From: CAZOOK01 sp964581385
Lineage (GTDB): Bacteria > Pseudomonadota > Gammaproteobacteria > Nevskiales > Nevskiaceae
Length of the DNA: 64,000 nucleotides
Direction: 5' to 3'
Assembly: GCA_964581385.1 (NCBI GenBank)
Contig: CAZOOK010000013.1
Span: 1 to 64,000, forward strand
Position 1 is the first letter of the stretch, and every line of letters starts with the position of its first letter. A model generated the notes under the pieces. That model saw nothing but the letters and a program-made list of their open reading frames with translations, had not been told where the DNA came from and did not search any database. A program made the translations under genes and the position numbers. Below, piece after piece: positions 44,445 to 52,291 of the stretch.

Positions 44445-44884
44445 GGACTAATCGGTGGCAACAATTTGCAGCTCTGGATCTCTTGCTGTCCGATGTCCGG
44501 CGAAACTTGATCGAGAGTCAGATGTCCGACCAGGAATCCCATTCCAACACTAGATTTCACATAAGTCTCTTTCCCCGCTTCGACGGTAACGTCAGCCGTA
44601 TTCGTCGCTTCGGTGGTGACAGCGAAATGCACAGTGCCGGGATTCGCAATGTAAGGATAGTAGCCGCCATTTTTTATCTTTGTAACCGGTGCATTGTCGG
44701 CACTAAGCGTGCCGTAAACTGCAGAGCCGGCGAGATGATCAGGGCGATAAATATAGACCACTCCTTTGTCAGCGGGAATCGGATCCACCTTGGAAAATGC
44801 CGCGCCGTCCACGGAACAACCCGCCGTTACCGTTACGGCCAGCGCGATGAACGAGCCGACAATGACGCTATTGCTTTTCTGCAT
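44441..44884 (-). CDS. DUF2846 lipoprotein
   Basis: A 147-aa lipoprotein with lipobox VTAGC (about residue 23) and a DUF2846 domain (PADKGVVYIYRPDHLAGSAVYGTL, GGYYPYIANPGTVHFAVTTE, EAGKETYVKSSVGMG). AGGTGA lies upstream of the ATG. First gene of the pair with the lipoprotein at 44091. Function of the family is unknown. Confidence 0.8.
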   Translation of the reverse strand: MQKSNSVIVGSFIALAVTVTAGCSVDGAAFSKVDPIPADKGVVYIYRPDHLAGSAVYGTLSADNAPVTKIKNGGYYPYIANPGTVHFAVTTEATNTADVTVEAGKETYVKSSVGMGFLVGHLTLDQVSPDIGQQEIQSCKLLPPISP

Positions 44885-45272
44885 ATCGATTCACCTGTCT
44901 TTAAGAATTAGATAAAGTCACGAACCAAAGGCGCACAAACTGAAACCACCGCCCTTCATTGAGATGGACGGCGTTCAATCTTTGCTGCCTTTCTGACCCC
45001 CTGCATTTGTAAATTATCACAAGCTTTTAATGGCAACTATCGTGCAAAACATCTACACGCGGGAAACAACATGCAGAGCTTTTGTACAGGCTAATCGGAC
45101 ATGTGCCCAAGGCATTACACGCTTTGGTTGAGGACAATGCACTGCAGAAGGATGTTTCCTCAAACAGCGTCGGCTCGATCGGCGGCGGCCCAAGGAAGCA
45201 GCGAGCGTTGCGTAGACGGCAGGGCGTCTCCCGCCTGCGCGAGGTGTCGCAGGGACCGGTGAATGTTGACAG
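44885..45272. other. 388-bp stretch upstream of the DUF2846 pair
   Basis: The left part, AT-rich (around 44900-45060), should contain the promoter for the minus-strand lipoprotein pair. The right part reaches the stop of the large lipoprotein gene. Short open frames on both strands show no family or ribosome-binding site. Confidence 0.4.
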
Positions 45273-46850
45273 TTACCAGTCGATTGCCCCCAATCGCACG
45301 TGTCCGAAGCCATCGAGATCGTCCGCGCTGTACCATGAATACACGAGCTGTTGCGCAGTGCTCAATTCAGGATGTCCGACGACGGCGTAGCAGCCGAAGC
45401 TCGCGCTGGTGCAGGCATCTGCAACCTGAGTGGACGCCTTTGGTGTCCAGGGGCCGGTCGGTGTATTGGCCTCATAAACGGAAAACGGTGCTGCCCCAAA
45501 AAAAGTCTGTATCAGCATCACGTACTTGTGCGACGTTGTTGTCCCGGAATAATTGCCGACGCTGATGCCCCAAGGTTGAACGCCGGAGACCACCGAGATT
45601 GCCGCTGATTCGGCGCCCCATTGAGCCGGTTTGCCGCTGGGCTGTCCCCACCACTTGAAGTTCGCTTTGCTTCCCCATTTCGCCGGAGTGGCCGAGACTC
45701 GCGCGACATATACCGCATTGGCGGTGCGCGAGAATGCGAACAGATACAAATAACCATCGCCACTAAAAACCGGGGAACTGAACTCTTCGGTCAACGGAAG
45801 GCCGACGCTCAATGTGGATGCCACGAATGGCGTGTAAGTCGCGGTGAATTTATTGGACGCCGGGTCATATTCAGTCAGCGTGAAACGACCCGTCGGCCAG
45901 TTGGCACCGGTGACCACACAAATCTGCGAATACATGAGTACCAGCTTGGACGATCCAGGTTCCTGTGCGCCGCCGGCCGGCCAGGATGCAGCGTAACTGT
46001 TGGTATTAGCCGCACCGCAGTTCTGGTTGCTCGGAGTCTTCAATTCTGTCGGGATCGGAAAGAAACGTGCCGGTGCCGTCAATCCTGCGACGGGCGCTGC
46101 CGGCGGAGTCGGCAATTCGTTCATCGCGCTCGGTGCTTCGCCGGCGGTGAAAGAGCCAGCTGCTGCGGTGGTGCCGTTGATAAACGATGGTCCATTCCTC
46201 TGGACCGTGTCTCCGAACATCCACAGACTCATCGCGGGCTGTGTTGAATACTGCACGCTGTAACCGGAGTCGCGCGAAATCCTGTGATCGACGTCCGAAT
46301 AAACATCCGCCGTAGACAGCACGCGCCCCAGATCAAATGCCGCCACCGTGGTTCCTGTCGCGGTGCGGAAATTCTCGGTCGCACTGAGATCGCCCTGATC
46401 GGCGGGGAACTGTCCGGGGGAATTAAAAGCATCCAGCGCACCGGCCACCTGCGGGCTGGCACAGAGACCCGGCCGCTGAACCGCATCTCCATAACCGCAG
46501 AACTGACTGTGATAGAGCATGCCCGATGTGAGGCCATTGATGGGCTGACTGACCGCCTGTCCACTTGTTACAACGTTGCCGGTGAAAGTACCCGTCTGGA
46601 TGATCGACGACATCCCATCCTGCCAATATTGAAACCAGCCTGTACAGGGATTGCCAGACGAGCTTGCATCGCAGGAAGCCGTCGCGTTCAGTGTCGCGGA
46701 GGTCGAAGTCACGTCGGTTGGTTCGCTCTCGTAGCCCCAACAACCGACGACGAGCGACGAAGCGGCGGCGGAAGCCAGTACAACGCGCACCATGCGAAGC
46801 TGGATCGACAAACGATACTCGCCCGCTGCGGAAAATTTGTGAACGCTCAT
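45273..46850 (-). CDS. Large secreted lipoprotein, DUF4185-like propeller
   Basis: A 525-aa exported protein; signal VVLASAAASSLVVGC puts a lipidated Cys near residue 37. A fibronectin-like N-terminal part (TSTSATLNATASCDASSSG, QPINGLTSGMLYHSQFCGYG) is followed by a probable beta-propeller (SLWMFGDTVQRN, LYLFAFSRTANAVYVARV, YVMLIQTFFGAAPFSVYEA, PELSTAQQLVYSWYSADDL), the style of DUF4185 and glycosidase-like five-bladed propellers. GGGAGGAAG precedes the ATG. A CRP-type site lies 100 bp upstream. Carbohydrate binding or hydrolysis is likely but unproven. Confidence 0.7.
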   Translation of the reverse strand: MSVHKFSAAGEYRLSIQLRMVRVVLASAAASSLVVGCWGYESEPTDVTSTSATLNATASCDASSSGNPCTGWFQYWQDGMSSIIQTGTFTGNVVTSGQAVSQPINGLTSGMLYHSQFCGYGDAVQRPGLCASPQVAGALDAFNSPGQFPADQGDLSATENFRTATGTTVAAFDLGRVLSTADVYSDVDHRISRDSGYSVQYSTQPAMSLWMFGDTVQRNGPSFINGTTAAAGSFTAGEAPSAMNELPTPPAAPVAGLTAPARFFPIPTELKTPSNQNCGAANTNSYAASWPAGGAQEPGSSKLVLMYSQICVVTGANWPTGRFTLTEYDPASNKFTATYTPFVASTLSVGLPLTEEFSSPVFSGDGYLYLFAFSRTANAVYVARVSATPAKWGSKANFKWWGQPSGKPAQWGAESAAISVVSGVQPWGISVGNYSGTTTSHKYVMLIQTFFGAAPFSVYEANTPTGPWTPKASTQVADACTSASFGCYAVVGHPELSTAQQLVYSWYSADDLDGFGHVRLGAIDW

Positions 46851-46949
46851 GACGATACTTCCTCCCTGGCTTTAATGATTTCGCTTCTCGATGCGAATGA
46901 AGGTATAGAACAAGCTAATGTGAGGATAGCAAGCGGCGCCGCCTACATT

Positions 46950-46965
46950 TGTGACGCAGTTCACA
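46950..46965. promoter_or_regulatory. CRP-type site between the lipoprotein and methyltransferase genes
   Basis: TGTGA-CGCAGT-TCACA fits the CRP/Vfr/Clp consensus TGTGA-N6-TCACA exactly. It lies 99 bp upstream of the start at 46850 (minus) and 149 bp before the start at 47115 (plus). Confidence 0.55.
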
Positions 46966-47114
46966 CGACCACCTGCAACTTTTGCCTGATGCGGAGTGGT
47001 GGCTGGTGAGCGTGGCGAACCGCGCCGTTCGAATCTCGCGGTTCCCGACCGGTGTGCTGTGCTCACCGCACCCGCATGCTACAGTTTTCAGTCGCATACG
47101 GACGAGGAAGACTG

Positions 47115-47789
47115 ATGAATGACTCAAGTCCAAGCCGCGGCGATGTAAGGGACTATACGCCGGCGGCACCGCAGCTCTGGATGTATGACTTCATGGTGGC
47201 GGTGCTGACCAGGGAATCGCGTTGGCGCCGCGCCCTGGCACGGCAGATCAACTCCGCCGCTGGCGATGTCATTGCGGATATCGGCTGTGGCACCGGCTCG
47301 CAAATGAAACTGCTTGCTCGATTATGTCCGTCACTCACGCTGATCGGAATTGATCCCGATCCCGCGATTCGTGAGCGCGCCCGCGGAAAGCTCGCCGCCG
47401 TCGAAGCACCCGTGGAATTCATACACGGGTATGCGCGGGACGCCGAGAATTTGTTGCGTGGTCGGCAGGTCAACAAAATCATTTCATCGCTGGTTTTTCA
47501 CCAGGTTCCGCTCGAAGAGAAGCGCGCCGGCTTGGCGTCCATGCATGCGGCGTTGATTCCCGGCGGCACGTTGCATGTCGCTGACTATGGCTTGCAGCGC
47601 ACGCGGCTCATGCGCAGGCTGTTTCGCATCGTGCAGAAAGGAGACGGCTATGAGAATACCGAACCCAACGCACTAGGGATACTTCCTGAGCTGATGGCGG
47701 TGGTCGGCTTTCGCGATGTGCAGGAAACAGAGGTCATTCCCACGCCGACAGGATCGATCTCGATATATCGCGGTCGCCGCGGAGCGTGA
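47115..47789 (+). CDS. SAM-dependent methyltransferase
   Basis: A 224-aa class I methyltransferase. Motif I is VIADIGCGTGSQMKLLARL, motif II LTLIGIDPDPAI, and later KIISSLVFHQVPLEEK and GGTLHVADYGLQR match the UbiE/COQ5-like group. The ATG at 47115 has GAGGAAG upstream; an earlier start adds 21 residues. Substrate unknown; single gene. Confidence 0.85.
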   Translation: MNDSSPSRGDVRDYTPAAPQLWMYDFMVAVLTRESRWRRALARQINSAAGDVIADIGCGTGSQMKLLARLCPSLTLIGIDPDPAIRERARGKLAAVEAPVEFIHGYARDAENLLRGRQVNKIISSLVFHQVPLEEKRAGLASMHAALIPGGTLHVADYGLQRTRLMRRLFRIVQKGDGYENTEPNALGILPELMAVVGFRDVQETEVIPTPTGSISIYRGRRGA

Positions 47790-47936
47790 AAGTTTGTAGA
47801 CGGGGTATCATAGAATCTATCCCTGGGAACACGCGGTAATCCGCTCCGTGCGGGCCATGCGTCAGCTCTGTCTAGACGCTTCGGTTGAATGTTTTTTGAT
47901 TCAAGGCCAATCGCTGCTGCGGTTTGTGGAGAAAAA

Positions 47937-48584
47937 ATGAAAAAGCTCGCTCTTCTGACTGTTCTTGTCCCTGTTGCAACGTTGGCACAAACCATTCTGC
48001 CCCTGCCGCCGGGCTATCCGACACTGTTGGGTGAGTCCTGCGGCGGTGTCCATGTCGCGAGCTACGTCACCGGCTTCGACGGCAGCGGCAACATCACTGG
48101 CGAGGTCTACGCATGGACGACTTGCGGTGGTTCCGGCCGCGGTGGCGGCTATAAGACCACGACTTATCAATCGTGGAATTCCATCACCTGGGATTTATTC
48201 ACCAACTACAGATTGCAGCCGTACGATCAAGTCGTGCCTGATCCGGCTTTTGCTGCATCCGACATTTACGGCAATACCATCCTGAATTCCTGCTCCGGCA
48301 CCACCAACGGACAACCGGCCTGCGCCGCTGAAGTCAATATCGTTTACGTCCCGCCGGGCACGGTTCCGATCTCTACAACGGTCCCCAACCTGTCCAGCCT
48401 CACGGCGGCCCAGGCTAAATCCGATCTGAAAGCGCTCGGCTTGAAAGAGTCTGCCTATTTCTCCGCCTCCAGCACCACCCTGTTCCATGTCTGCGGTCAG
48501 TCGCCCGCTGCAGGTACCGTTGTCGATCCTGGTTCCACCGTGAGCGTTTGCGTCTCCATGGGGCCAAACTACGGCAACAATTGA
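47937..48584 (+). CDS. Secreted PASTA-domain protein
   Basis: A 215-aa exported protein; signal peptide KKLALLTVLVPVATLA-QT. The C-terminal 70 residues form one PASTA domain (TVPNLSSLTAAQAKSDLKAL…CGQSPAAGTVVDPGSTVSVCV). The N-terminal part has paired Cys (ESCGGVHVASY, YAWTTCGGSGRGGG). GGAG precedes the ATG at 47937. Single PASTA domains without a kinase are known in secreted proteins; role unknown. Confidence 0.75.
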   Translation: MKKLALLTVLVPVATLAQTILPLPPGYPTLLGESCGGVHVASYVTGFDGSGNITGEVYAWTTCGGSGRGGGYKTTTYQSWNSITWDLFTNYRLQPYDQVVPDPAFAASDIYGNTILNSCSGTTNGQPACAAEVNIVYVPPGTVPISTTVPNLSSLTAAQAKSDLKALGLKESAYFSASSTTLFHVCGQSPAAGTVVDPGSTVSVCVSMGPNYGNN

Positions 48585-48738
48585 CTTGGCGCTACCGCGG
48601 TGCGCCGAATGATGTGGCTTTTCAGTGCGCGAGTCTGAGCGCGCATGATCAATGCGGTTCGCCGCGTTCCATTCATTTACTGACGCATCATCCTTACACG
48701 TTCGCTAATATCGAAACATCAGGAAAGAGACCACACAG

Positions 48739-49029
48739 ATGCCTGCTTACATGCTGTTCATCCGCGAGGATGCGATTCACAATCAAGCGGAAATGGATAT
48801 CTACAATCGGAAAAACAGAGAGAATCCACGTGATCCCAAGCTCACTCCGCTGACGATATACGGAGCTATCGAAGCTCTGGAAGGCAATCCGCCGGATGGG
48901 GTGGTCATGCTGCAATTTCCAACTGTGGAGGATGCCAAGGCCTGGTACAACAGCCCTGGCTATCAAGCCGCTCTGGTGCACCGAAAAAAGGGTGCGAATT
49001 ATCGCGCGATGATCATTCAGGGTCTTTAG
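48739..49029 (+). CDS. DUF1330 family protein
   Basis: A 96-aa dimeric ferredoxin-like alpha+beta protein of the DUF1330 family (AYMLFIREDAIHNQAEMDIY, GAIEALEGNPPDGVVMLQFP, DAKAWYNSPGYQAALVHR, ending YRAMIIQGL). No known reaction. AGGAAAGAG lies nine bases before the ATG. Confidence 0.88.
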   Translation: MPAYMLFIREDAIHNQAEMDIYNRKNRENPRDPKLTPLTIYGAIEALEGNPPDGVVMLQFPTVEDAKAWYNSPGYQAALVHRKKGANYRAMIIQGL

Positions 49030-49109
49030 CGCAACAATCCCTCTGGTCTCACCGGACGGTATGGCGAAGCTGCTCTGAGCGCTTGGCGCACGCTTGCCGG
49101 ATATATGCC

Positions 49110-50039
49110 TTAAGGGAACTTCACTCCAGTCAGCTCCTCTGAGAGTGCCCACAAGCGCTGCGCCAGCATAGGATCATGAGAGGCGCGGTTTGAACTGACA
49201 CGTGTCGCATGCCCGCTCATCTCGCGAAAACCATCGGGACCAAAATACTCGCCTCCCACCACATCGGGCATAGTCGAGGCGTAAAGCTGTGGATGAGCGC
49301 CGGCCTCTGCCGATTGCGAAACCAGAGCGTTGACGAGGATCATCACCCACTTGCCGATCTTTGACTTCTCCAGGGCCGGGCCAACGAACTGCAGATTTGT
49401 CGCTGACACCCCCGGATGCGCTGCGACGGCAATCGCATCCGCCTTTTGCGCACGCAGACGCCGATCCAGTTCATAGGTGAACAGAAGGTTCGCCAATTTG
49501 CTCTTTCCATAAGCATTCCACTTCGAATATCGCTTGCGTTCGAAGTTGAGATCCGATAAATCCATTCCGCGAGCAAAAGTGTGTGCGAGGCTCGCCGTGT
49601 TGACGACACGCGCACCTGCCGTGGTCCGCAATATTTCCCACAAATGGCCGGTCAAGGCAAAGTGACCCAGGTGGTTGGTGCCCATCTGCGGCTCGAAGCC
49701 CTGGGCGGTGCGCATCAGCGGCACGGCCATGATGCCGGCGTTGTTGTGCAAAATGTCGAGCCGTTTGAATTTGGCCTTAAACGACTGCGCGAACTGCGTC
49801 ACCGACGCCAAGTCAGCGAGATCGAGCGGCAGGACGACGGCCTTGGCGTCCGGAACCGCCGCTTTGAGATTCCTCAAAGCCACTTCCGCCTTTTCGGGAT
49901 TGCGGCAGGCAAGAATGACTTGAGCGCCATGGCGCGCCAATTCGACGGCGGTGTGATATCCGAGGCCGCTGTTGGCGCCTGTGACGATCGCTACCTTGCC
50001 CTTTTGTTCAGGTATTTGGGCCGGTGACCACTTTGACAT
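49110..50039 (-). CDS. Short-chain dehydrogenase/reductase
   Basis: A 309-aa NAD(P)-dependent SDR oxidoreductase of the retinol-dehydrogenase/light-dependent-type branch. Cofactor motif VAIVTGANSGLGYHTA, NNAGIMAVP, Ser in NTASLAHTF and the catalytic YGKSK (KWNAYGKSKLANLLF). GGAGAAAAC precedes the ATG. Single gene; substrate unknown. Confidence 0.9.
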   Translation of the reverse strand: MSKWSPAQIPEQKGKVAIVTGANSGLGYHTAVELARHGAQVILACRNPEKAEVALRNLKAAVPDAKAVVLPLDLADLASVTQFAQSFKAKFKRLDILHNNAGIMAVPLMRTAQGFEPQMGTNHLGHFALTGHLWEILRTTAGARVVNTASLAHTFARGMDLSDLNFERKRYSKWNAYGKSKLANLLFTYELDRRLRAQKADAIAVAAHPGVSATNLQFVGPALEKSKIGKWVMILVNALVSQSAEAGAHPQLYASTMPDVVGGEYFGPDGFREMSGHATRVSSNRASHDPMLAQRLWALSEELTGVKFP

Positions 50040-50406
50040 TGTTTTCTCCTACGGCTTACTGATTTGTCGAAATGCATCGCGATTCTACTGATCACGAGTG
50101 CGAGCGGAGCACGATGATAGATTGGAAAGGCGCGCTACGCTTGACCCTCGCGCACACAGGCCGATTCGAAGGCGGCAACTGAGCGGAGATTGAATGGCGT
50201 TCAGTGATTTTGCCCCATGCCTGACACTGCCTGGTGATCCACGTCTCACGCAAATAGATTCCGAATCGGGTGAGCAAACTGTGAACTAGTTCACAGTTTG
50301 GTCCGAAGAAAACAGATATATGTGGCATTGATGGGGAGTGGTTGGCCTTTATCGAAAGCTGTACGAACTCATTGCATCTATACATCAAAATAAAAGGGAG
50401 AAGTCT
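50040..50406. other. 367-bp divergent regulatory stretch
   Basis: Lies between the SDR gene (minus) and the secreted protein at 50407 (plus). It holds the 26-bp palindrome at 50275. No gene is supported. Confidence 0.5.
50275..50300. promoter_or_regulatory. 26-bp perfect palindrome with CRP-type core
   Basis: The palindrome is centred at 50287/50288; its core is TGTGA (50280-50284), ACTAGT, TCACA (50291-50295), the ideal CRP/Clp/Vfr pattern, extended by AAAC and GTTT. It lies 107 bp before the start at 50407. Confidence 0.65.
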
Positions 50407-50910
50407 ATGTTTCGCAACGTGCTTATGAGAGTCCTCGCTGTTACCGCTATCGCCCTCGGAGCCACGCAGGCTCACGCGAACGGCAATTGGTTCTTCTACC
50501 CCAACACGGCCGGCGTCACCCAATTTAGCAGTCCGGTCATCGGGAATTGCTTGGTCATGGTCGAGTCGACCACAAGGCCGGGCGGCCAAGTCAGTATTAC
50601 CGCAACAGTTTATGGCATATACACCACAAGTCCCTGCTACTTCACCGACCATAGCGGACATTTTTGGATCCCGTCGCTGTCGATTCGCCGAAATTCATCT
50701 GAATCGTGGAGCTGGCCCCGTTTCGGCTCGCAAGACGTGATGGTGAGCGGCGTGACGTTCGCCTATACGGCGCTTCCCTACGCGGGGTTTACTAACCTCG
50801 ATCTCAGCTGGAAGAGCAACGTACAGCTTTCAGTCGCACTCTGTCCCAACAACGTGACGAACTCGTCGCAGTGCACCTGGCCGTGGATCACGTCGATTTC
50901 AGCCCCTTGA
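50407..50910 (+). CDS. Small secreted protein of unknown family
   Basis: A 167-aa exported protein with a signal peptide (RVLAVTAIALGATQAHA-NG, about residue 24). The mature part is beta-rich and aromatic, with Cys at GNCLVMVES, SPCYFTD, ALCPNNV and SQCTWPW that may form two disulfides. GGGAG lies seven bases before the ATG. A CRP-type palindrome sits upstream. No family recognised. Confidence 0.65.
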   Translation: MFRNVLMRVLAVTAIALGATQAHANGNWFFYPNTAGVTQFSSPVIGNCLVMVESTTRPGGQVSITATVYGIYTTSPCYFTDHSGHFWIPSLSIRRNSSESWSWPRFGSQDVMVSGVTFAYTALPYAGFTNLDLSWKSNVQLSVALCPNNVTNSSQCTWPWITSISAP

Positions 50911-50986
50911 AGCGCGCGTGAGGCGGATTCAATAGAGCTGCGCAGCTCGGCAGCTCCGTAGATACGATTGTTTTTAGTGGTGGGAA

Positions 50987-51015
50987 GAAGCCCGCGTCCA
51001 GTGGACGCGGGCTTC
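50987..51015 (+). terminator. Strong hairpin after the secreted gene
   Basis: GAAGCCCGCGTCCA (50987-51000) and TGGACGCGGGCTTC (51002-51015) are perfect 14-bp arms with one base between, 76 bp after the stop. No T-run. Confidence 0.65.
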
Positions 51016-51188
51016 GTCTAATGCAAAGTACCACCCGAGCGTTGTCCTCACAACACATCAGCACAACGCATCAGAAGGAGTTCGCCGGAAGAATGGCTCT
51101 TCCGGATAATCCCGCCCGCAATCCGCGAATGTGCCGGCTCTGCATGCCTTACGCAAGTTTAAGCCTCGATGCGGTCGAGTTTCAGTGT

Positions 51189-51222
51189 GAAGCTGGGCTT
51201 CGCTGCACATCAGCCCAGCTTC
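51189..51222 (-). terminator. Hairpin after the rhomboid-like gene
   Basis: GAAGCTGGGCT (51189-51199) with AGCCCAGCTTC (51212-51222), perfect 11-bp stem, 22 bp past the stop at 51245. Confidence 0.6.
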
Positions 51223-51244
51223 GCTGCGTGCTGTCCCCGATGCC

Positions 51245-52048
51245 TTACGCGCGTTGGTTCGAAATGGAGTGCATGTGCTGATGATTGTGTAGATGCTCCA
51301 TGCAATAGGCCACGGGCGGTTCGCACTTTGTGCAATAGCGGAAATCCAGCGTCGGGTGAGATTTATCGGTAACTCCGCAGACCGTGCAAATGTGATTCGG
51401 CTTGTCACGATTAGCGATGGTGTTTGCGCCTCGCCGCATGCGGCGGTGGCCATAACGGGCTTGGTAGAAGAGGTCTTTGCCGAAGAACATGAGGAAATTC
51501 GCGATCGCCGCCAGAATCAGCAAGCGCACCGACCAGTCGCCGGTGACGAACTCGAAGCTGTAATAAAGCCAAGTCAACAGTGCCAGCCACTTGATGCGAA
51601 CCGGCAAGATGAAAAACAGATAAATCTGGTAATCGGGGAATAGGTACGCAAAAGCGAGGAGGATGGAGCCGGTTATATAGGTATTGGTGGCTGCATTGCC
51701 GGGAAATACGAATGCCGCGGCAATCGTCATCAGATAGCCGACCAGCACAAAAATGTTGTAGCGGAATGTGCCCCAGTGATTTTCCAGCGAACCACCCATG
51801 AAATACAGTAGATAAAGCGTGAAAATCGCGAGGAAGGGATTGCCGGATGGCGGAGTGAGCACGAACGTCAGAAGCCGCCACCATTCGCCTGCGAGGACCG
51901 CGTCCGGAACGAGAAAGAGCGTGCCGATCAGTCCAGGGACAGTATAACCAAGCAGCAAGGCGATCCCCTGGCCACCAACCAGATATAGCGTAAGGTTGGG
52001 AATCGCGAATCGTTCGAGCTTGTATTCGGTCTTCTTTGGGAATTTCAT
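51245..52048 (-). CDS. Rhomboid-like membrane protein with zinc-ribbon tail
   Basis: About 267 aa. Six hydrophobic segments carry rhomboid-family features (AGEWWRLLTFVLTPPSGN, MGGSLENHWGTFRYN, GSILLAFAYLFPDYQIYLFF). The catalytic GxSG of active rhomboids is not seen (here YITGSILL), nor the usual helix-6 His, so it is probably a pseudoprotease. The C-terminal 45 residues hold CTVCG, YCTKCE and CMEHLHNHQHMH, a likely zinc ribbon. The ATG at 52048 (KFPKKTEYKLER) is chosen; the frame extends 11 codons further. Confidence 0.75.
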   Translation of the reverse strand: MKFPKKTEYKLERFAIPNLTLYLVGGQGIALLLGYTVPGLIGTLFLVPDAVLAGEWWRLLTFVLTPPSGNPFLAIFTLYLLYFMGGSLENHWGTFRYNIFVLVGYLMTIAAAFVFPGNAATNTYITGSILLAFAYLFPDYQIYLFFILPVRIKWLALLTWLYYSFEFVTGDWSVRLLILAAIANFLMFFGKDLFYQARYGHRRMRRGANTIANRDKPNHICTVCGVTDKSHPTLDFRYCTKCEPPVAYCMEHLHNHQHMHSISNQRA

Positions 52049-52291
52049 CGTGGTCGAGCGGCGTGATCGAGCGAGTGGCACAAGAGTAAATAGCGTAGCG
52101 GATTGCGCCGGCTCGCCATTCTTTTGTGTTGAAGCGTTTCAGTGCCAAGTGCCAAACCGCAGTTGCCGTATCCTGGCAGGCACGGGGCGAGAGAGCTAGA
52201 GTTGCTCCTGAACCAAGGTAAGGACGCCTGATGCTGCCTCAGCACCCGCGCGTCATACAACAAATCATCGGCCGGGTACTTAGGACATCCC

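Larger units (their letters stand above)
50911..51244. other. 334-bp convergent stretch with three hairpins
   Basis: Convergent end of the secreted gene (plus) and the rhomboid-like gene (minus). Besides the hairpins at 50987 and 51189, CGGAAGA/TCTTCCG (51086-51104) forms a 7-bp stem. No gene is supported. Confidence 0.5.
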
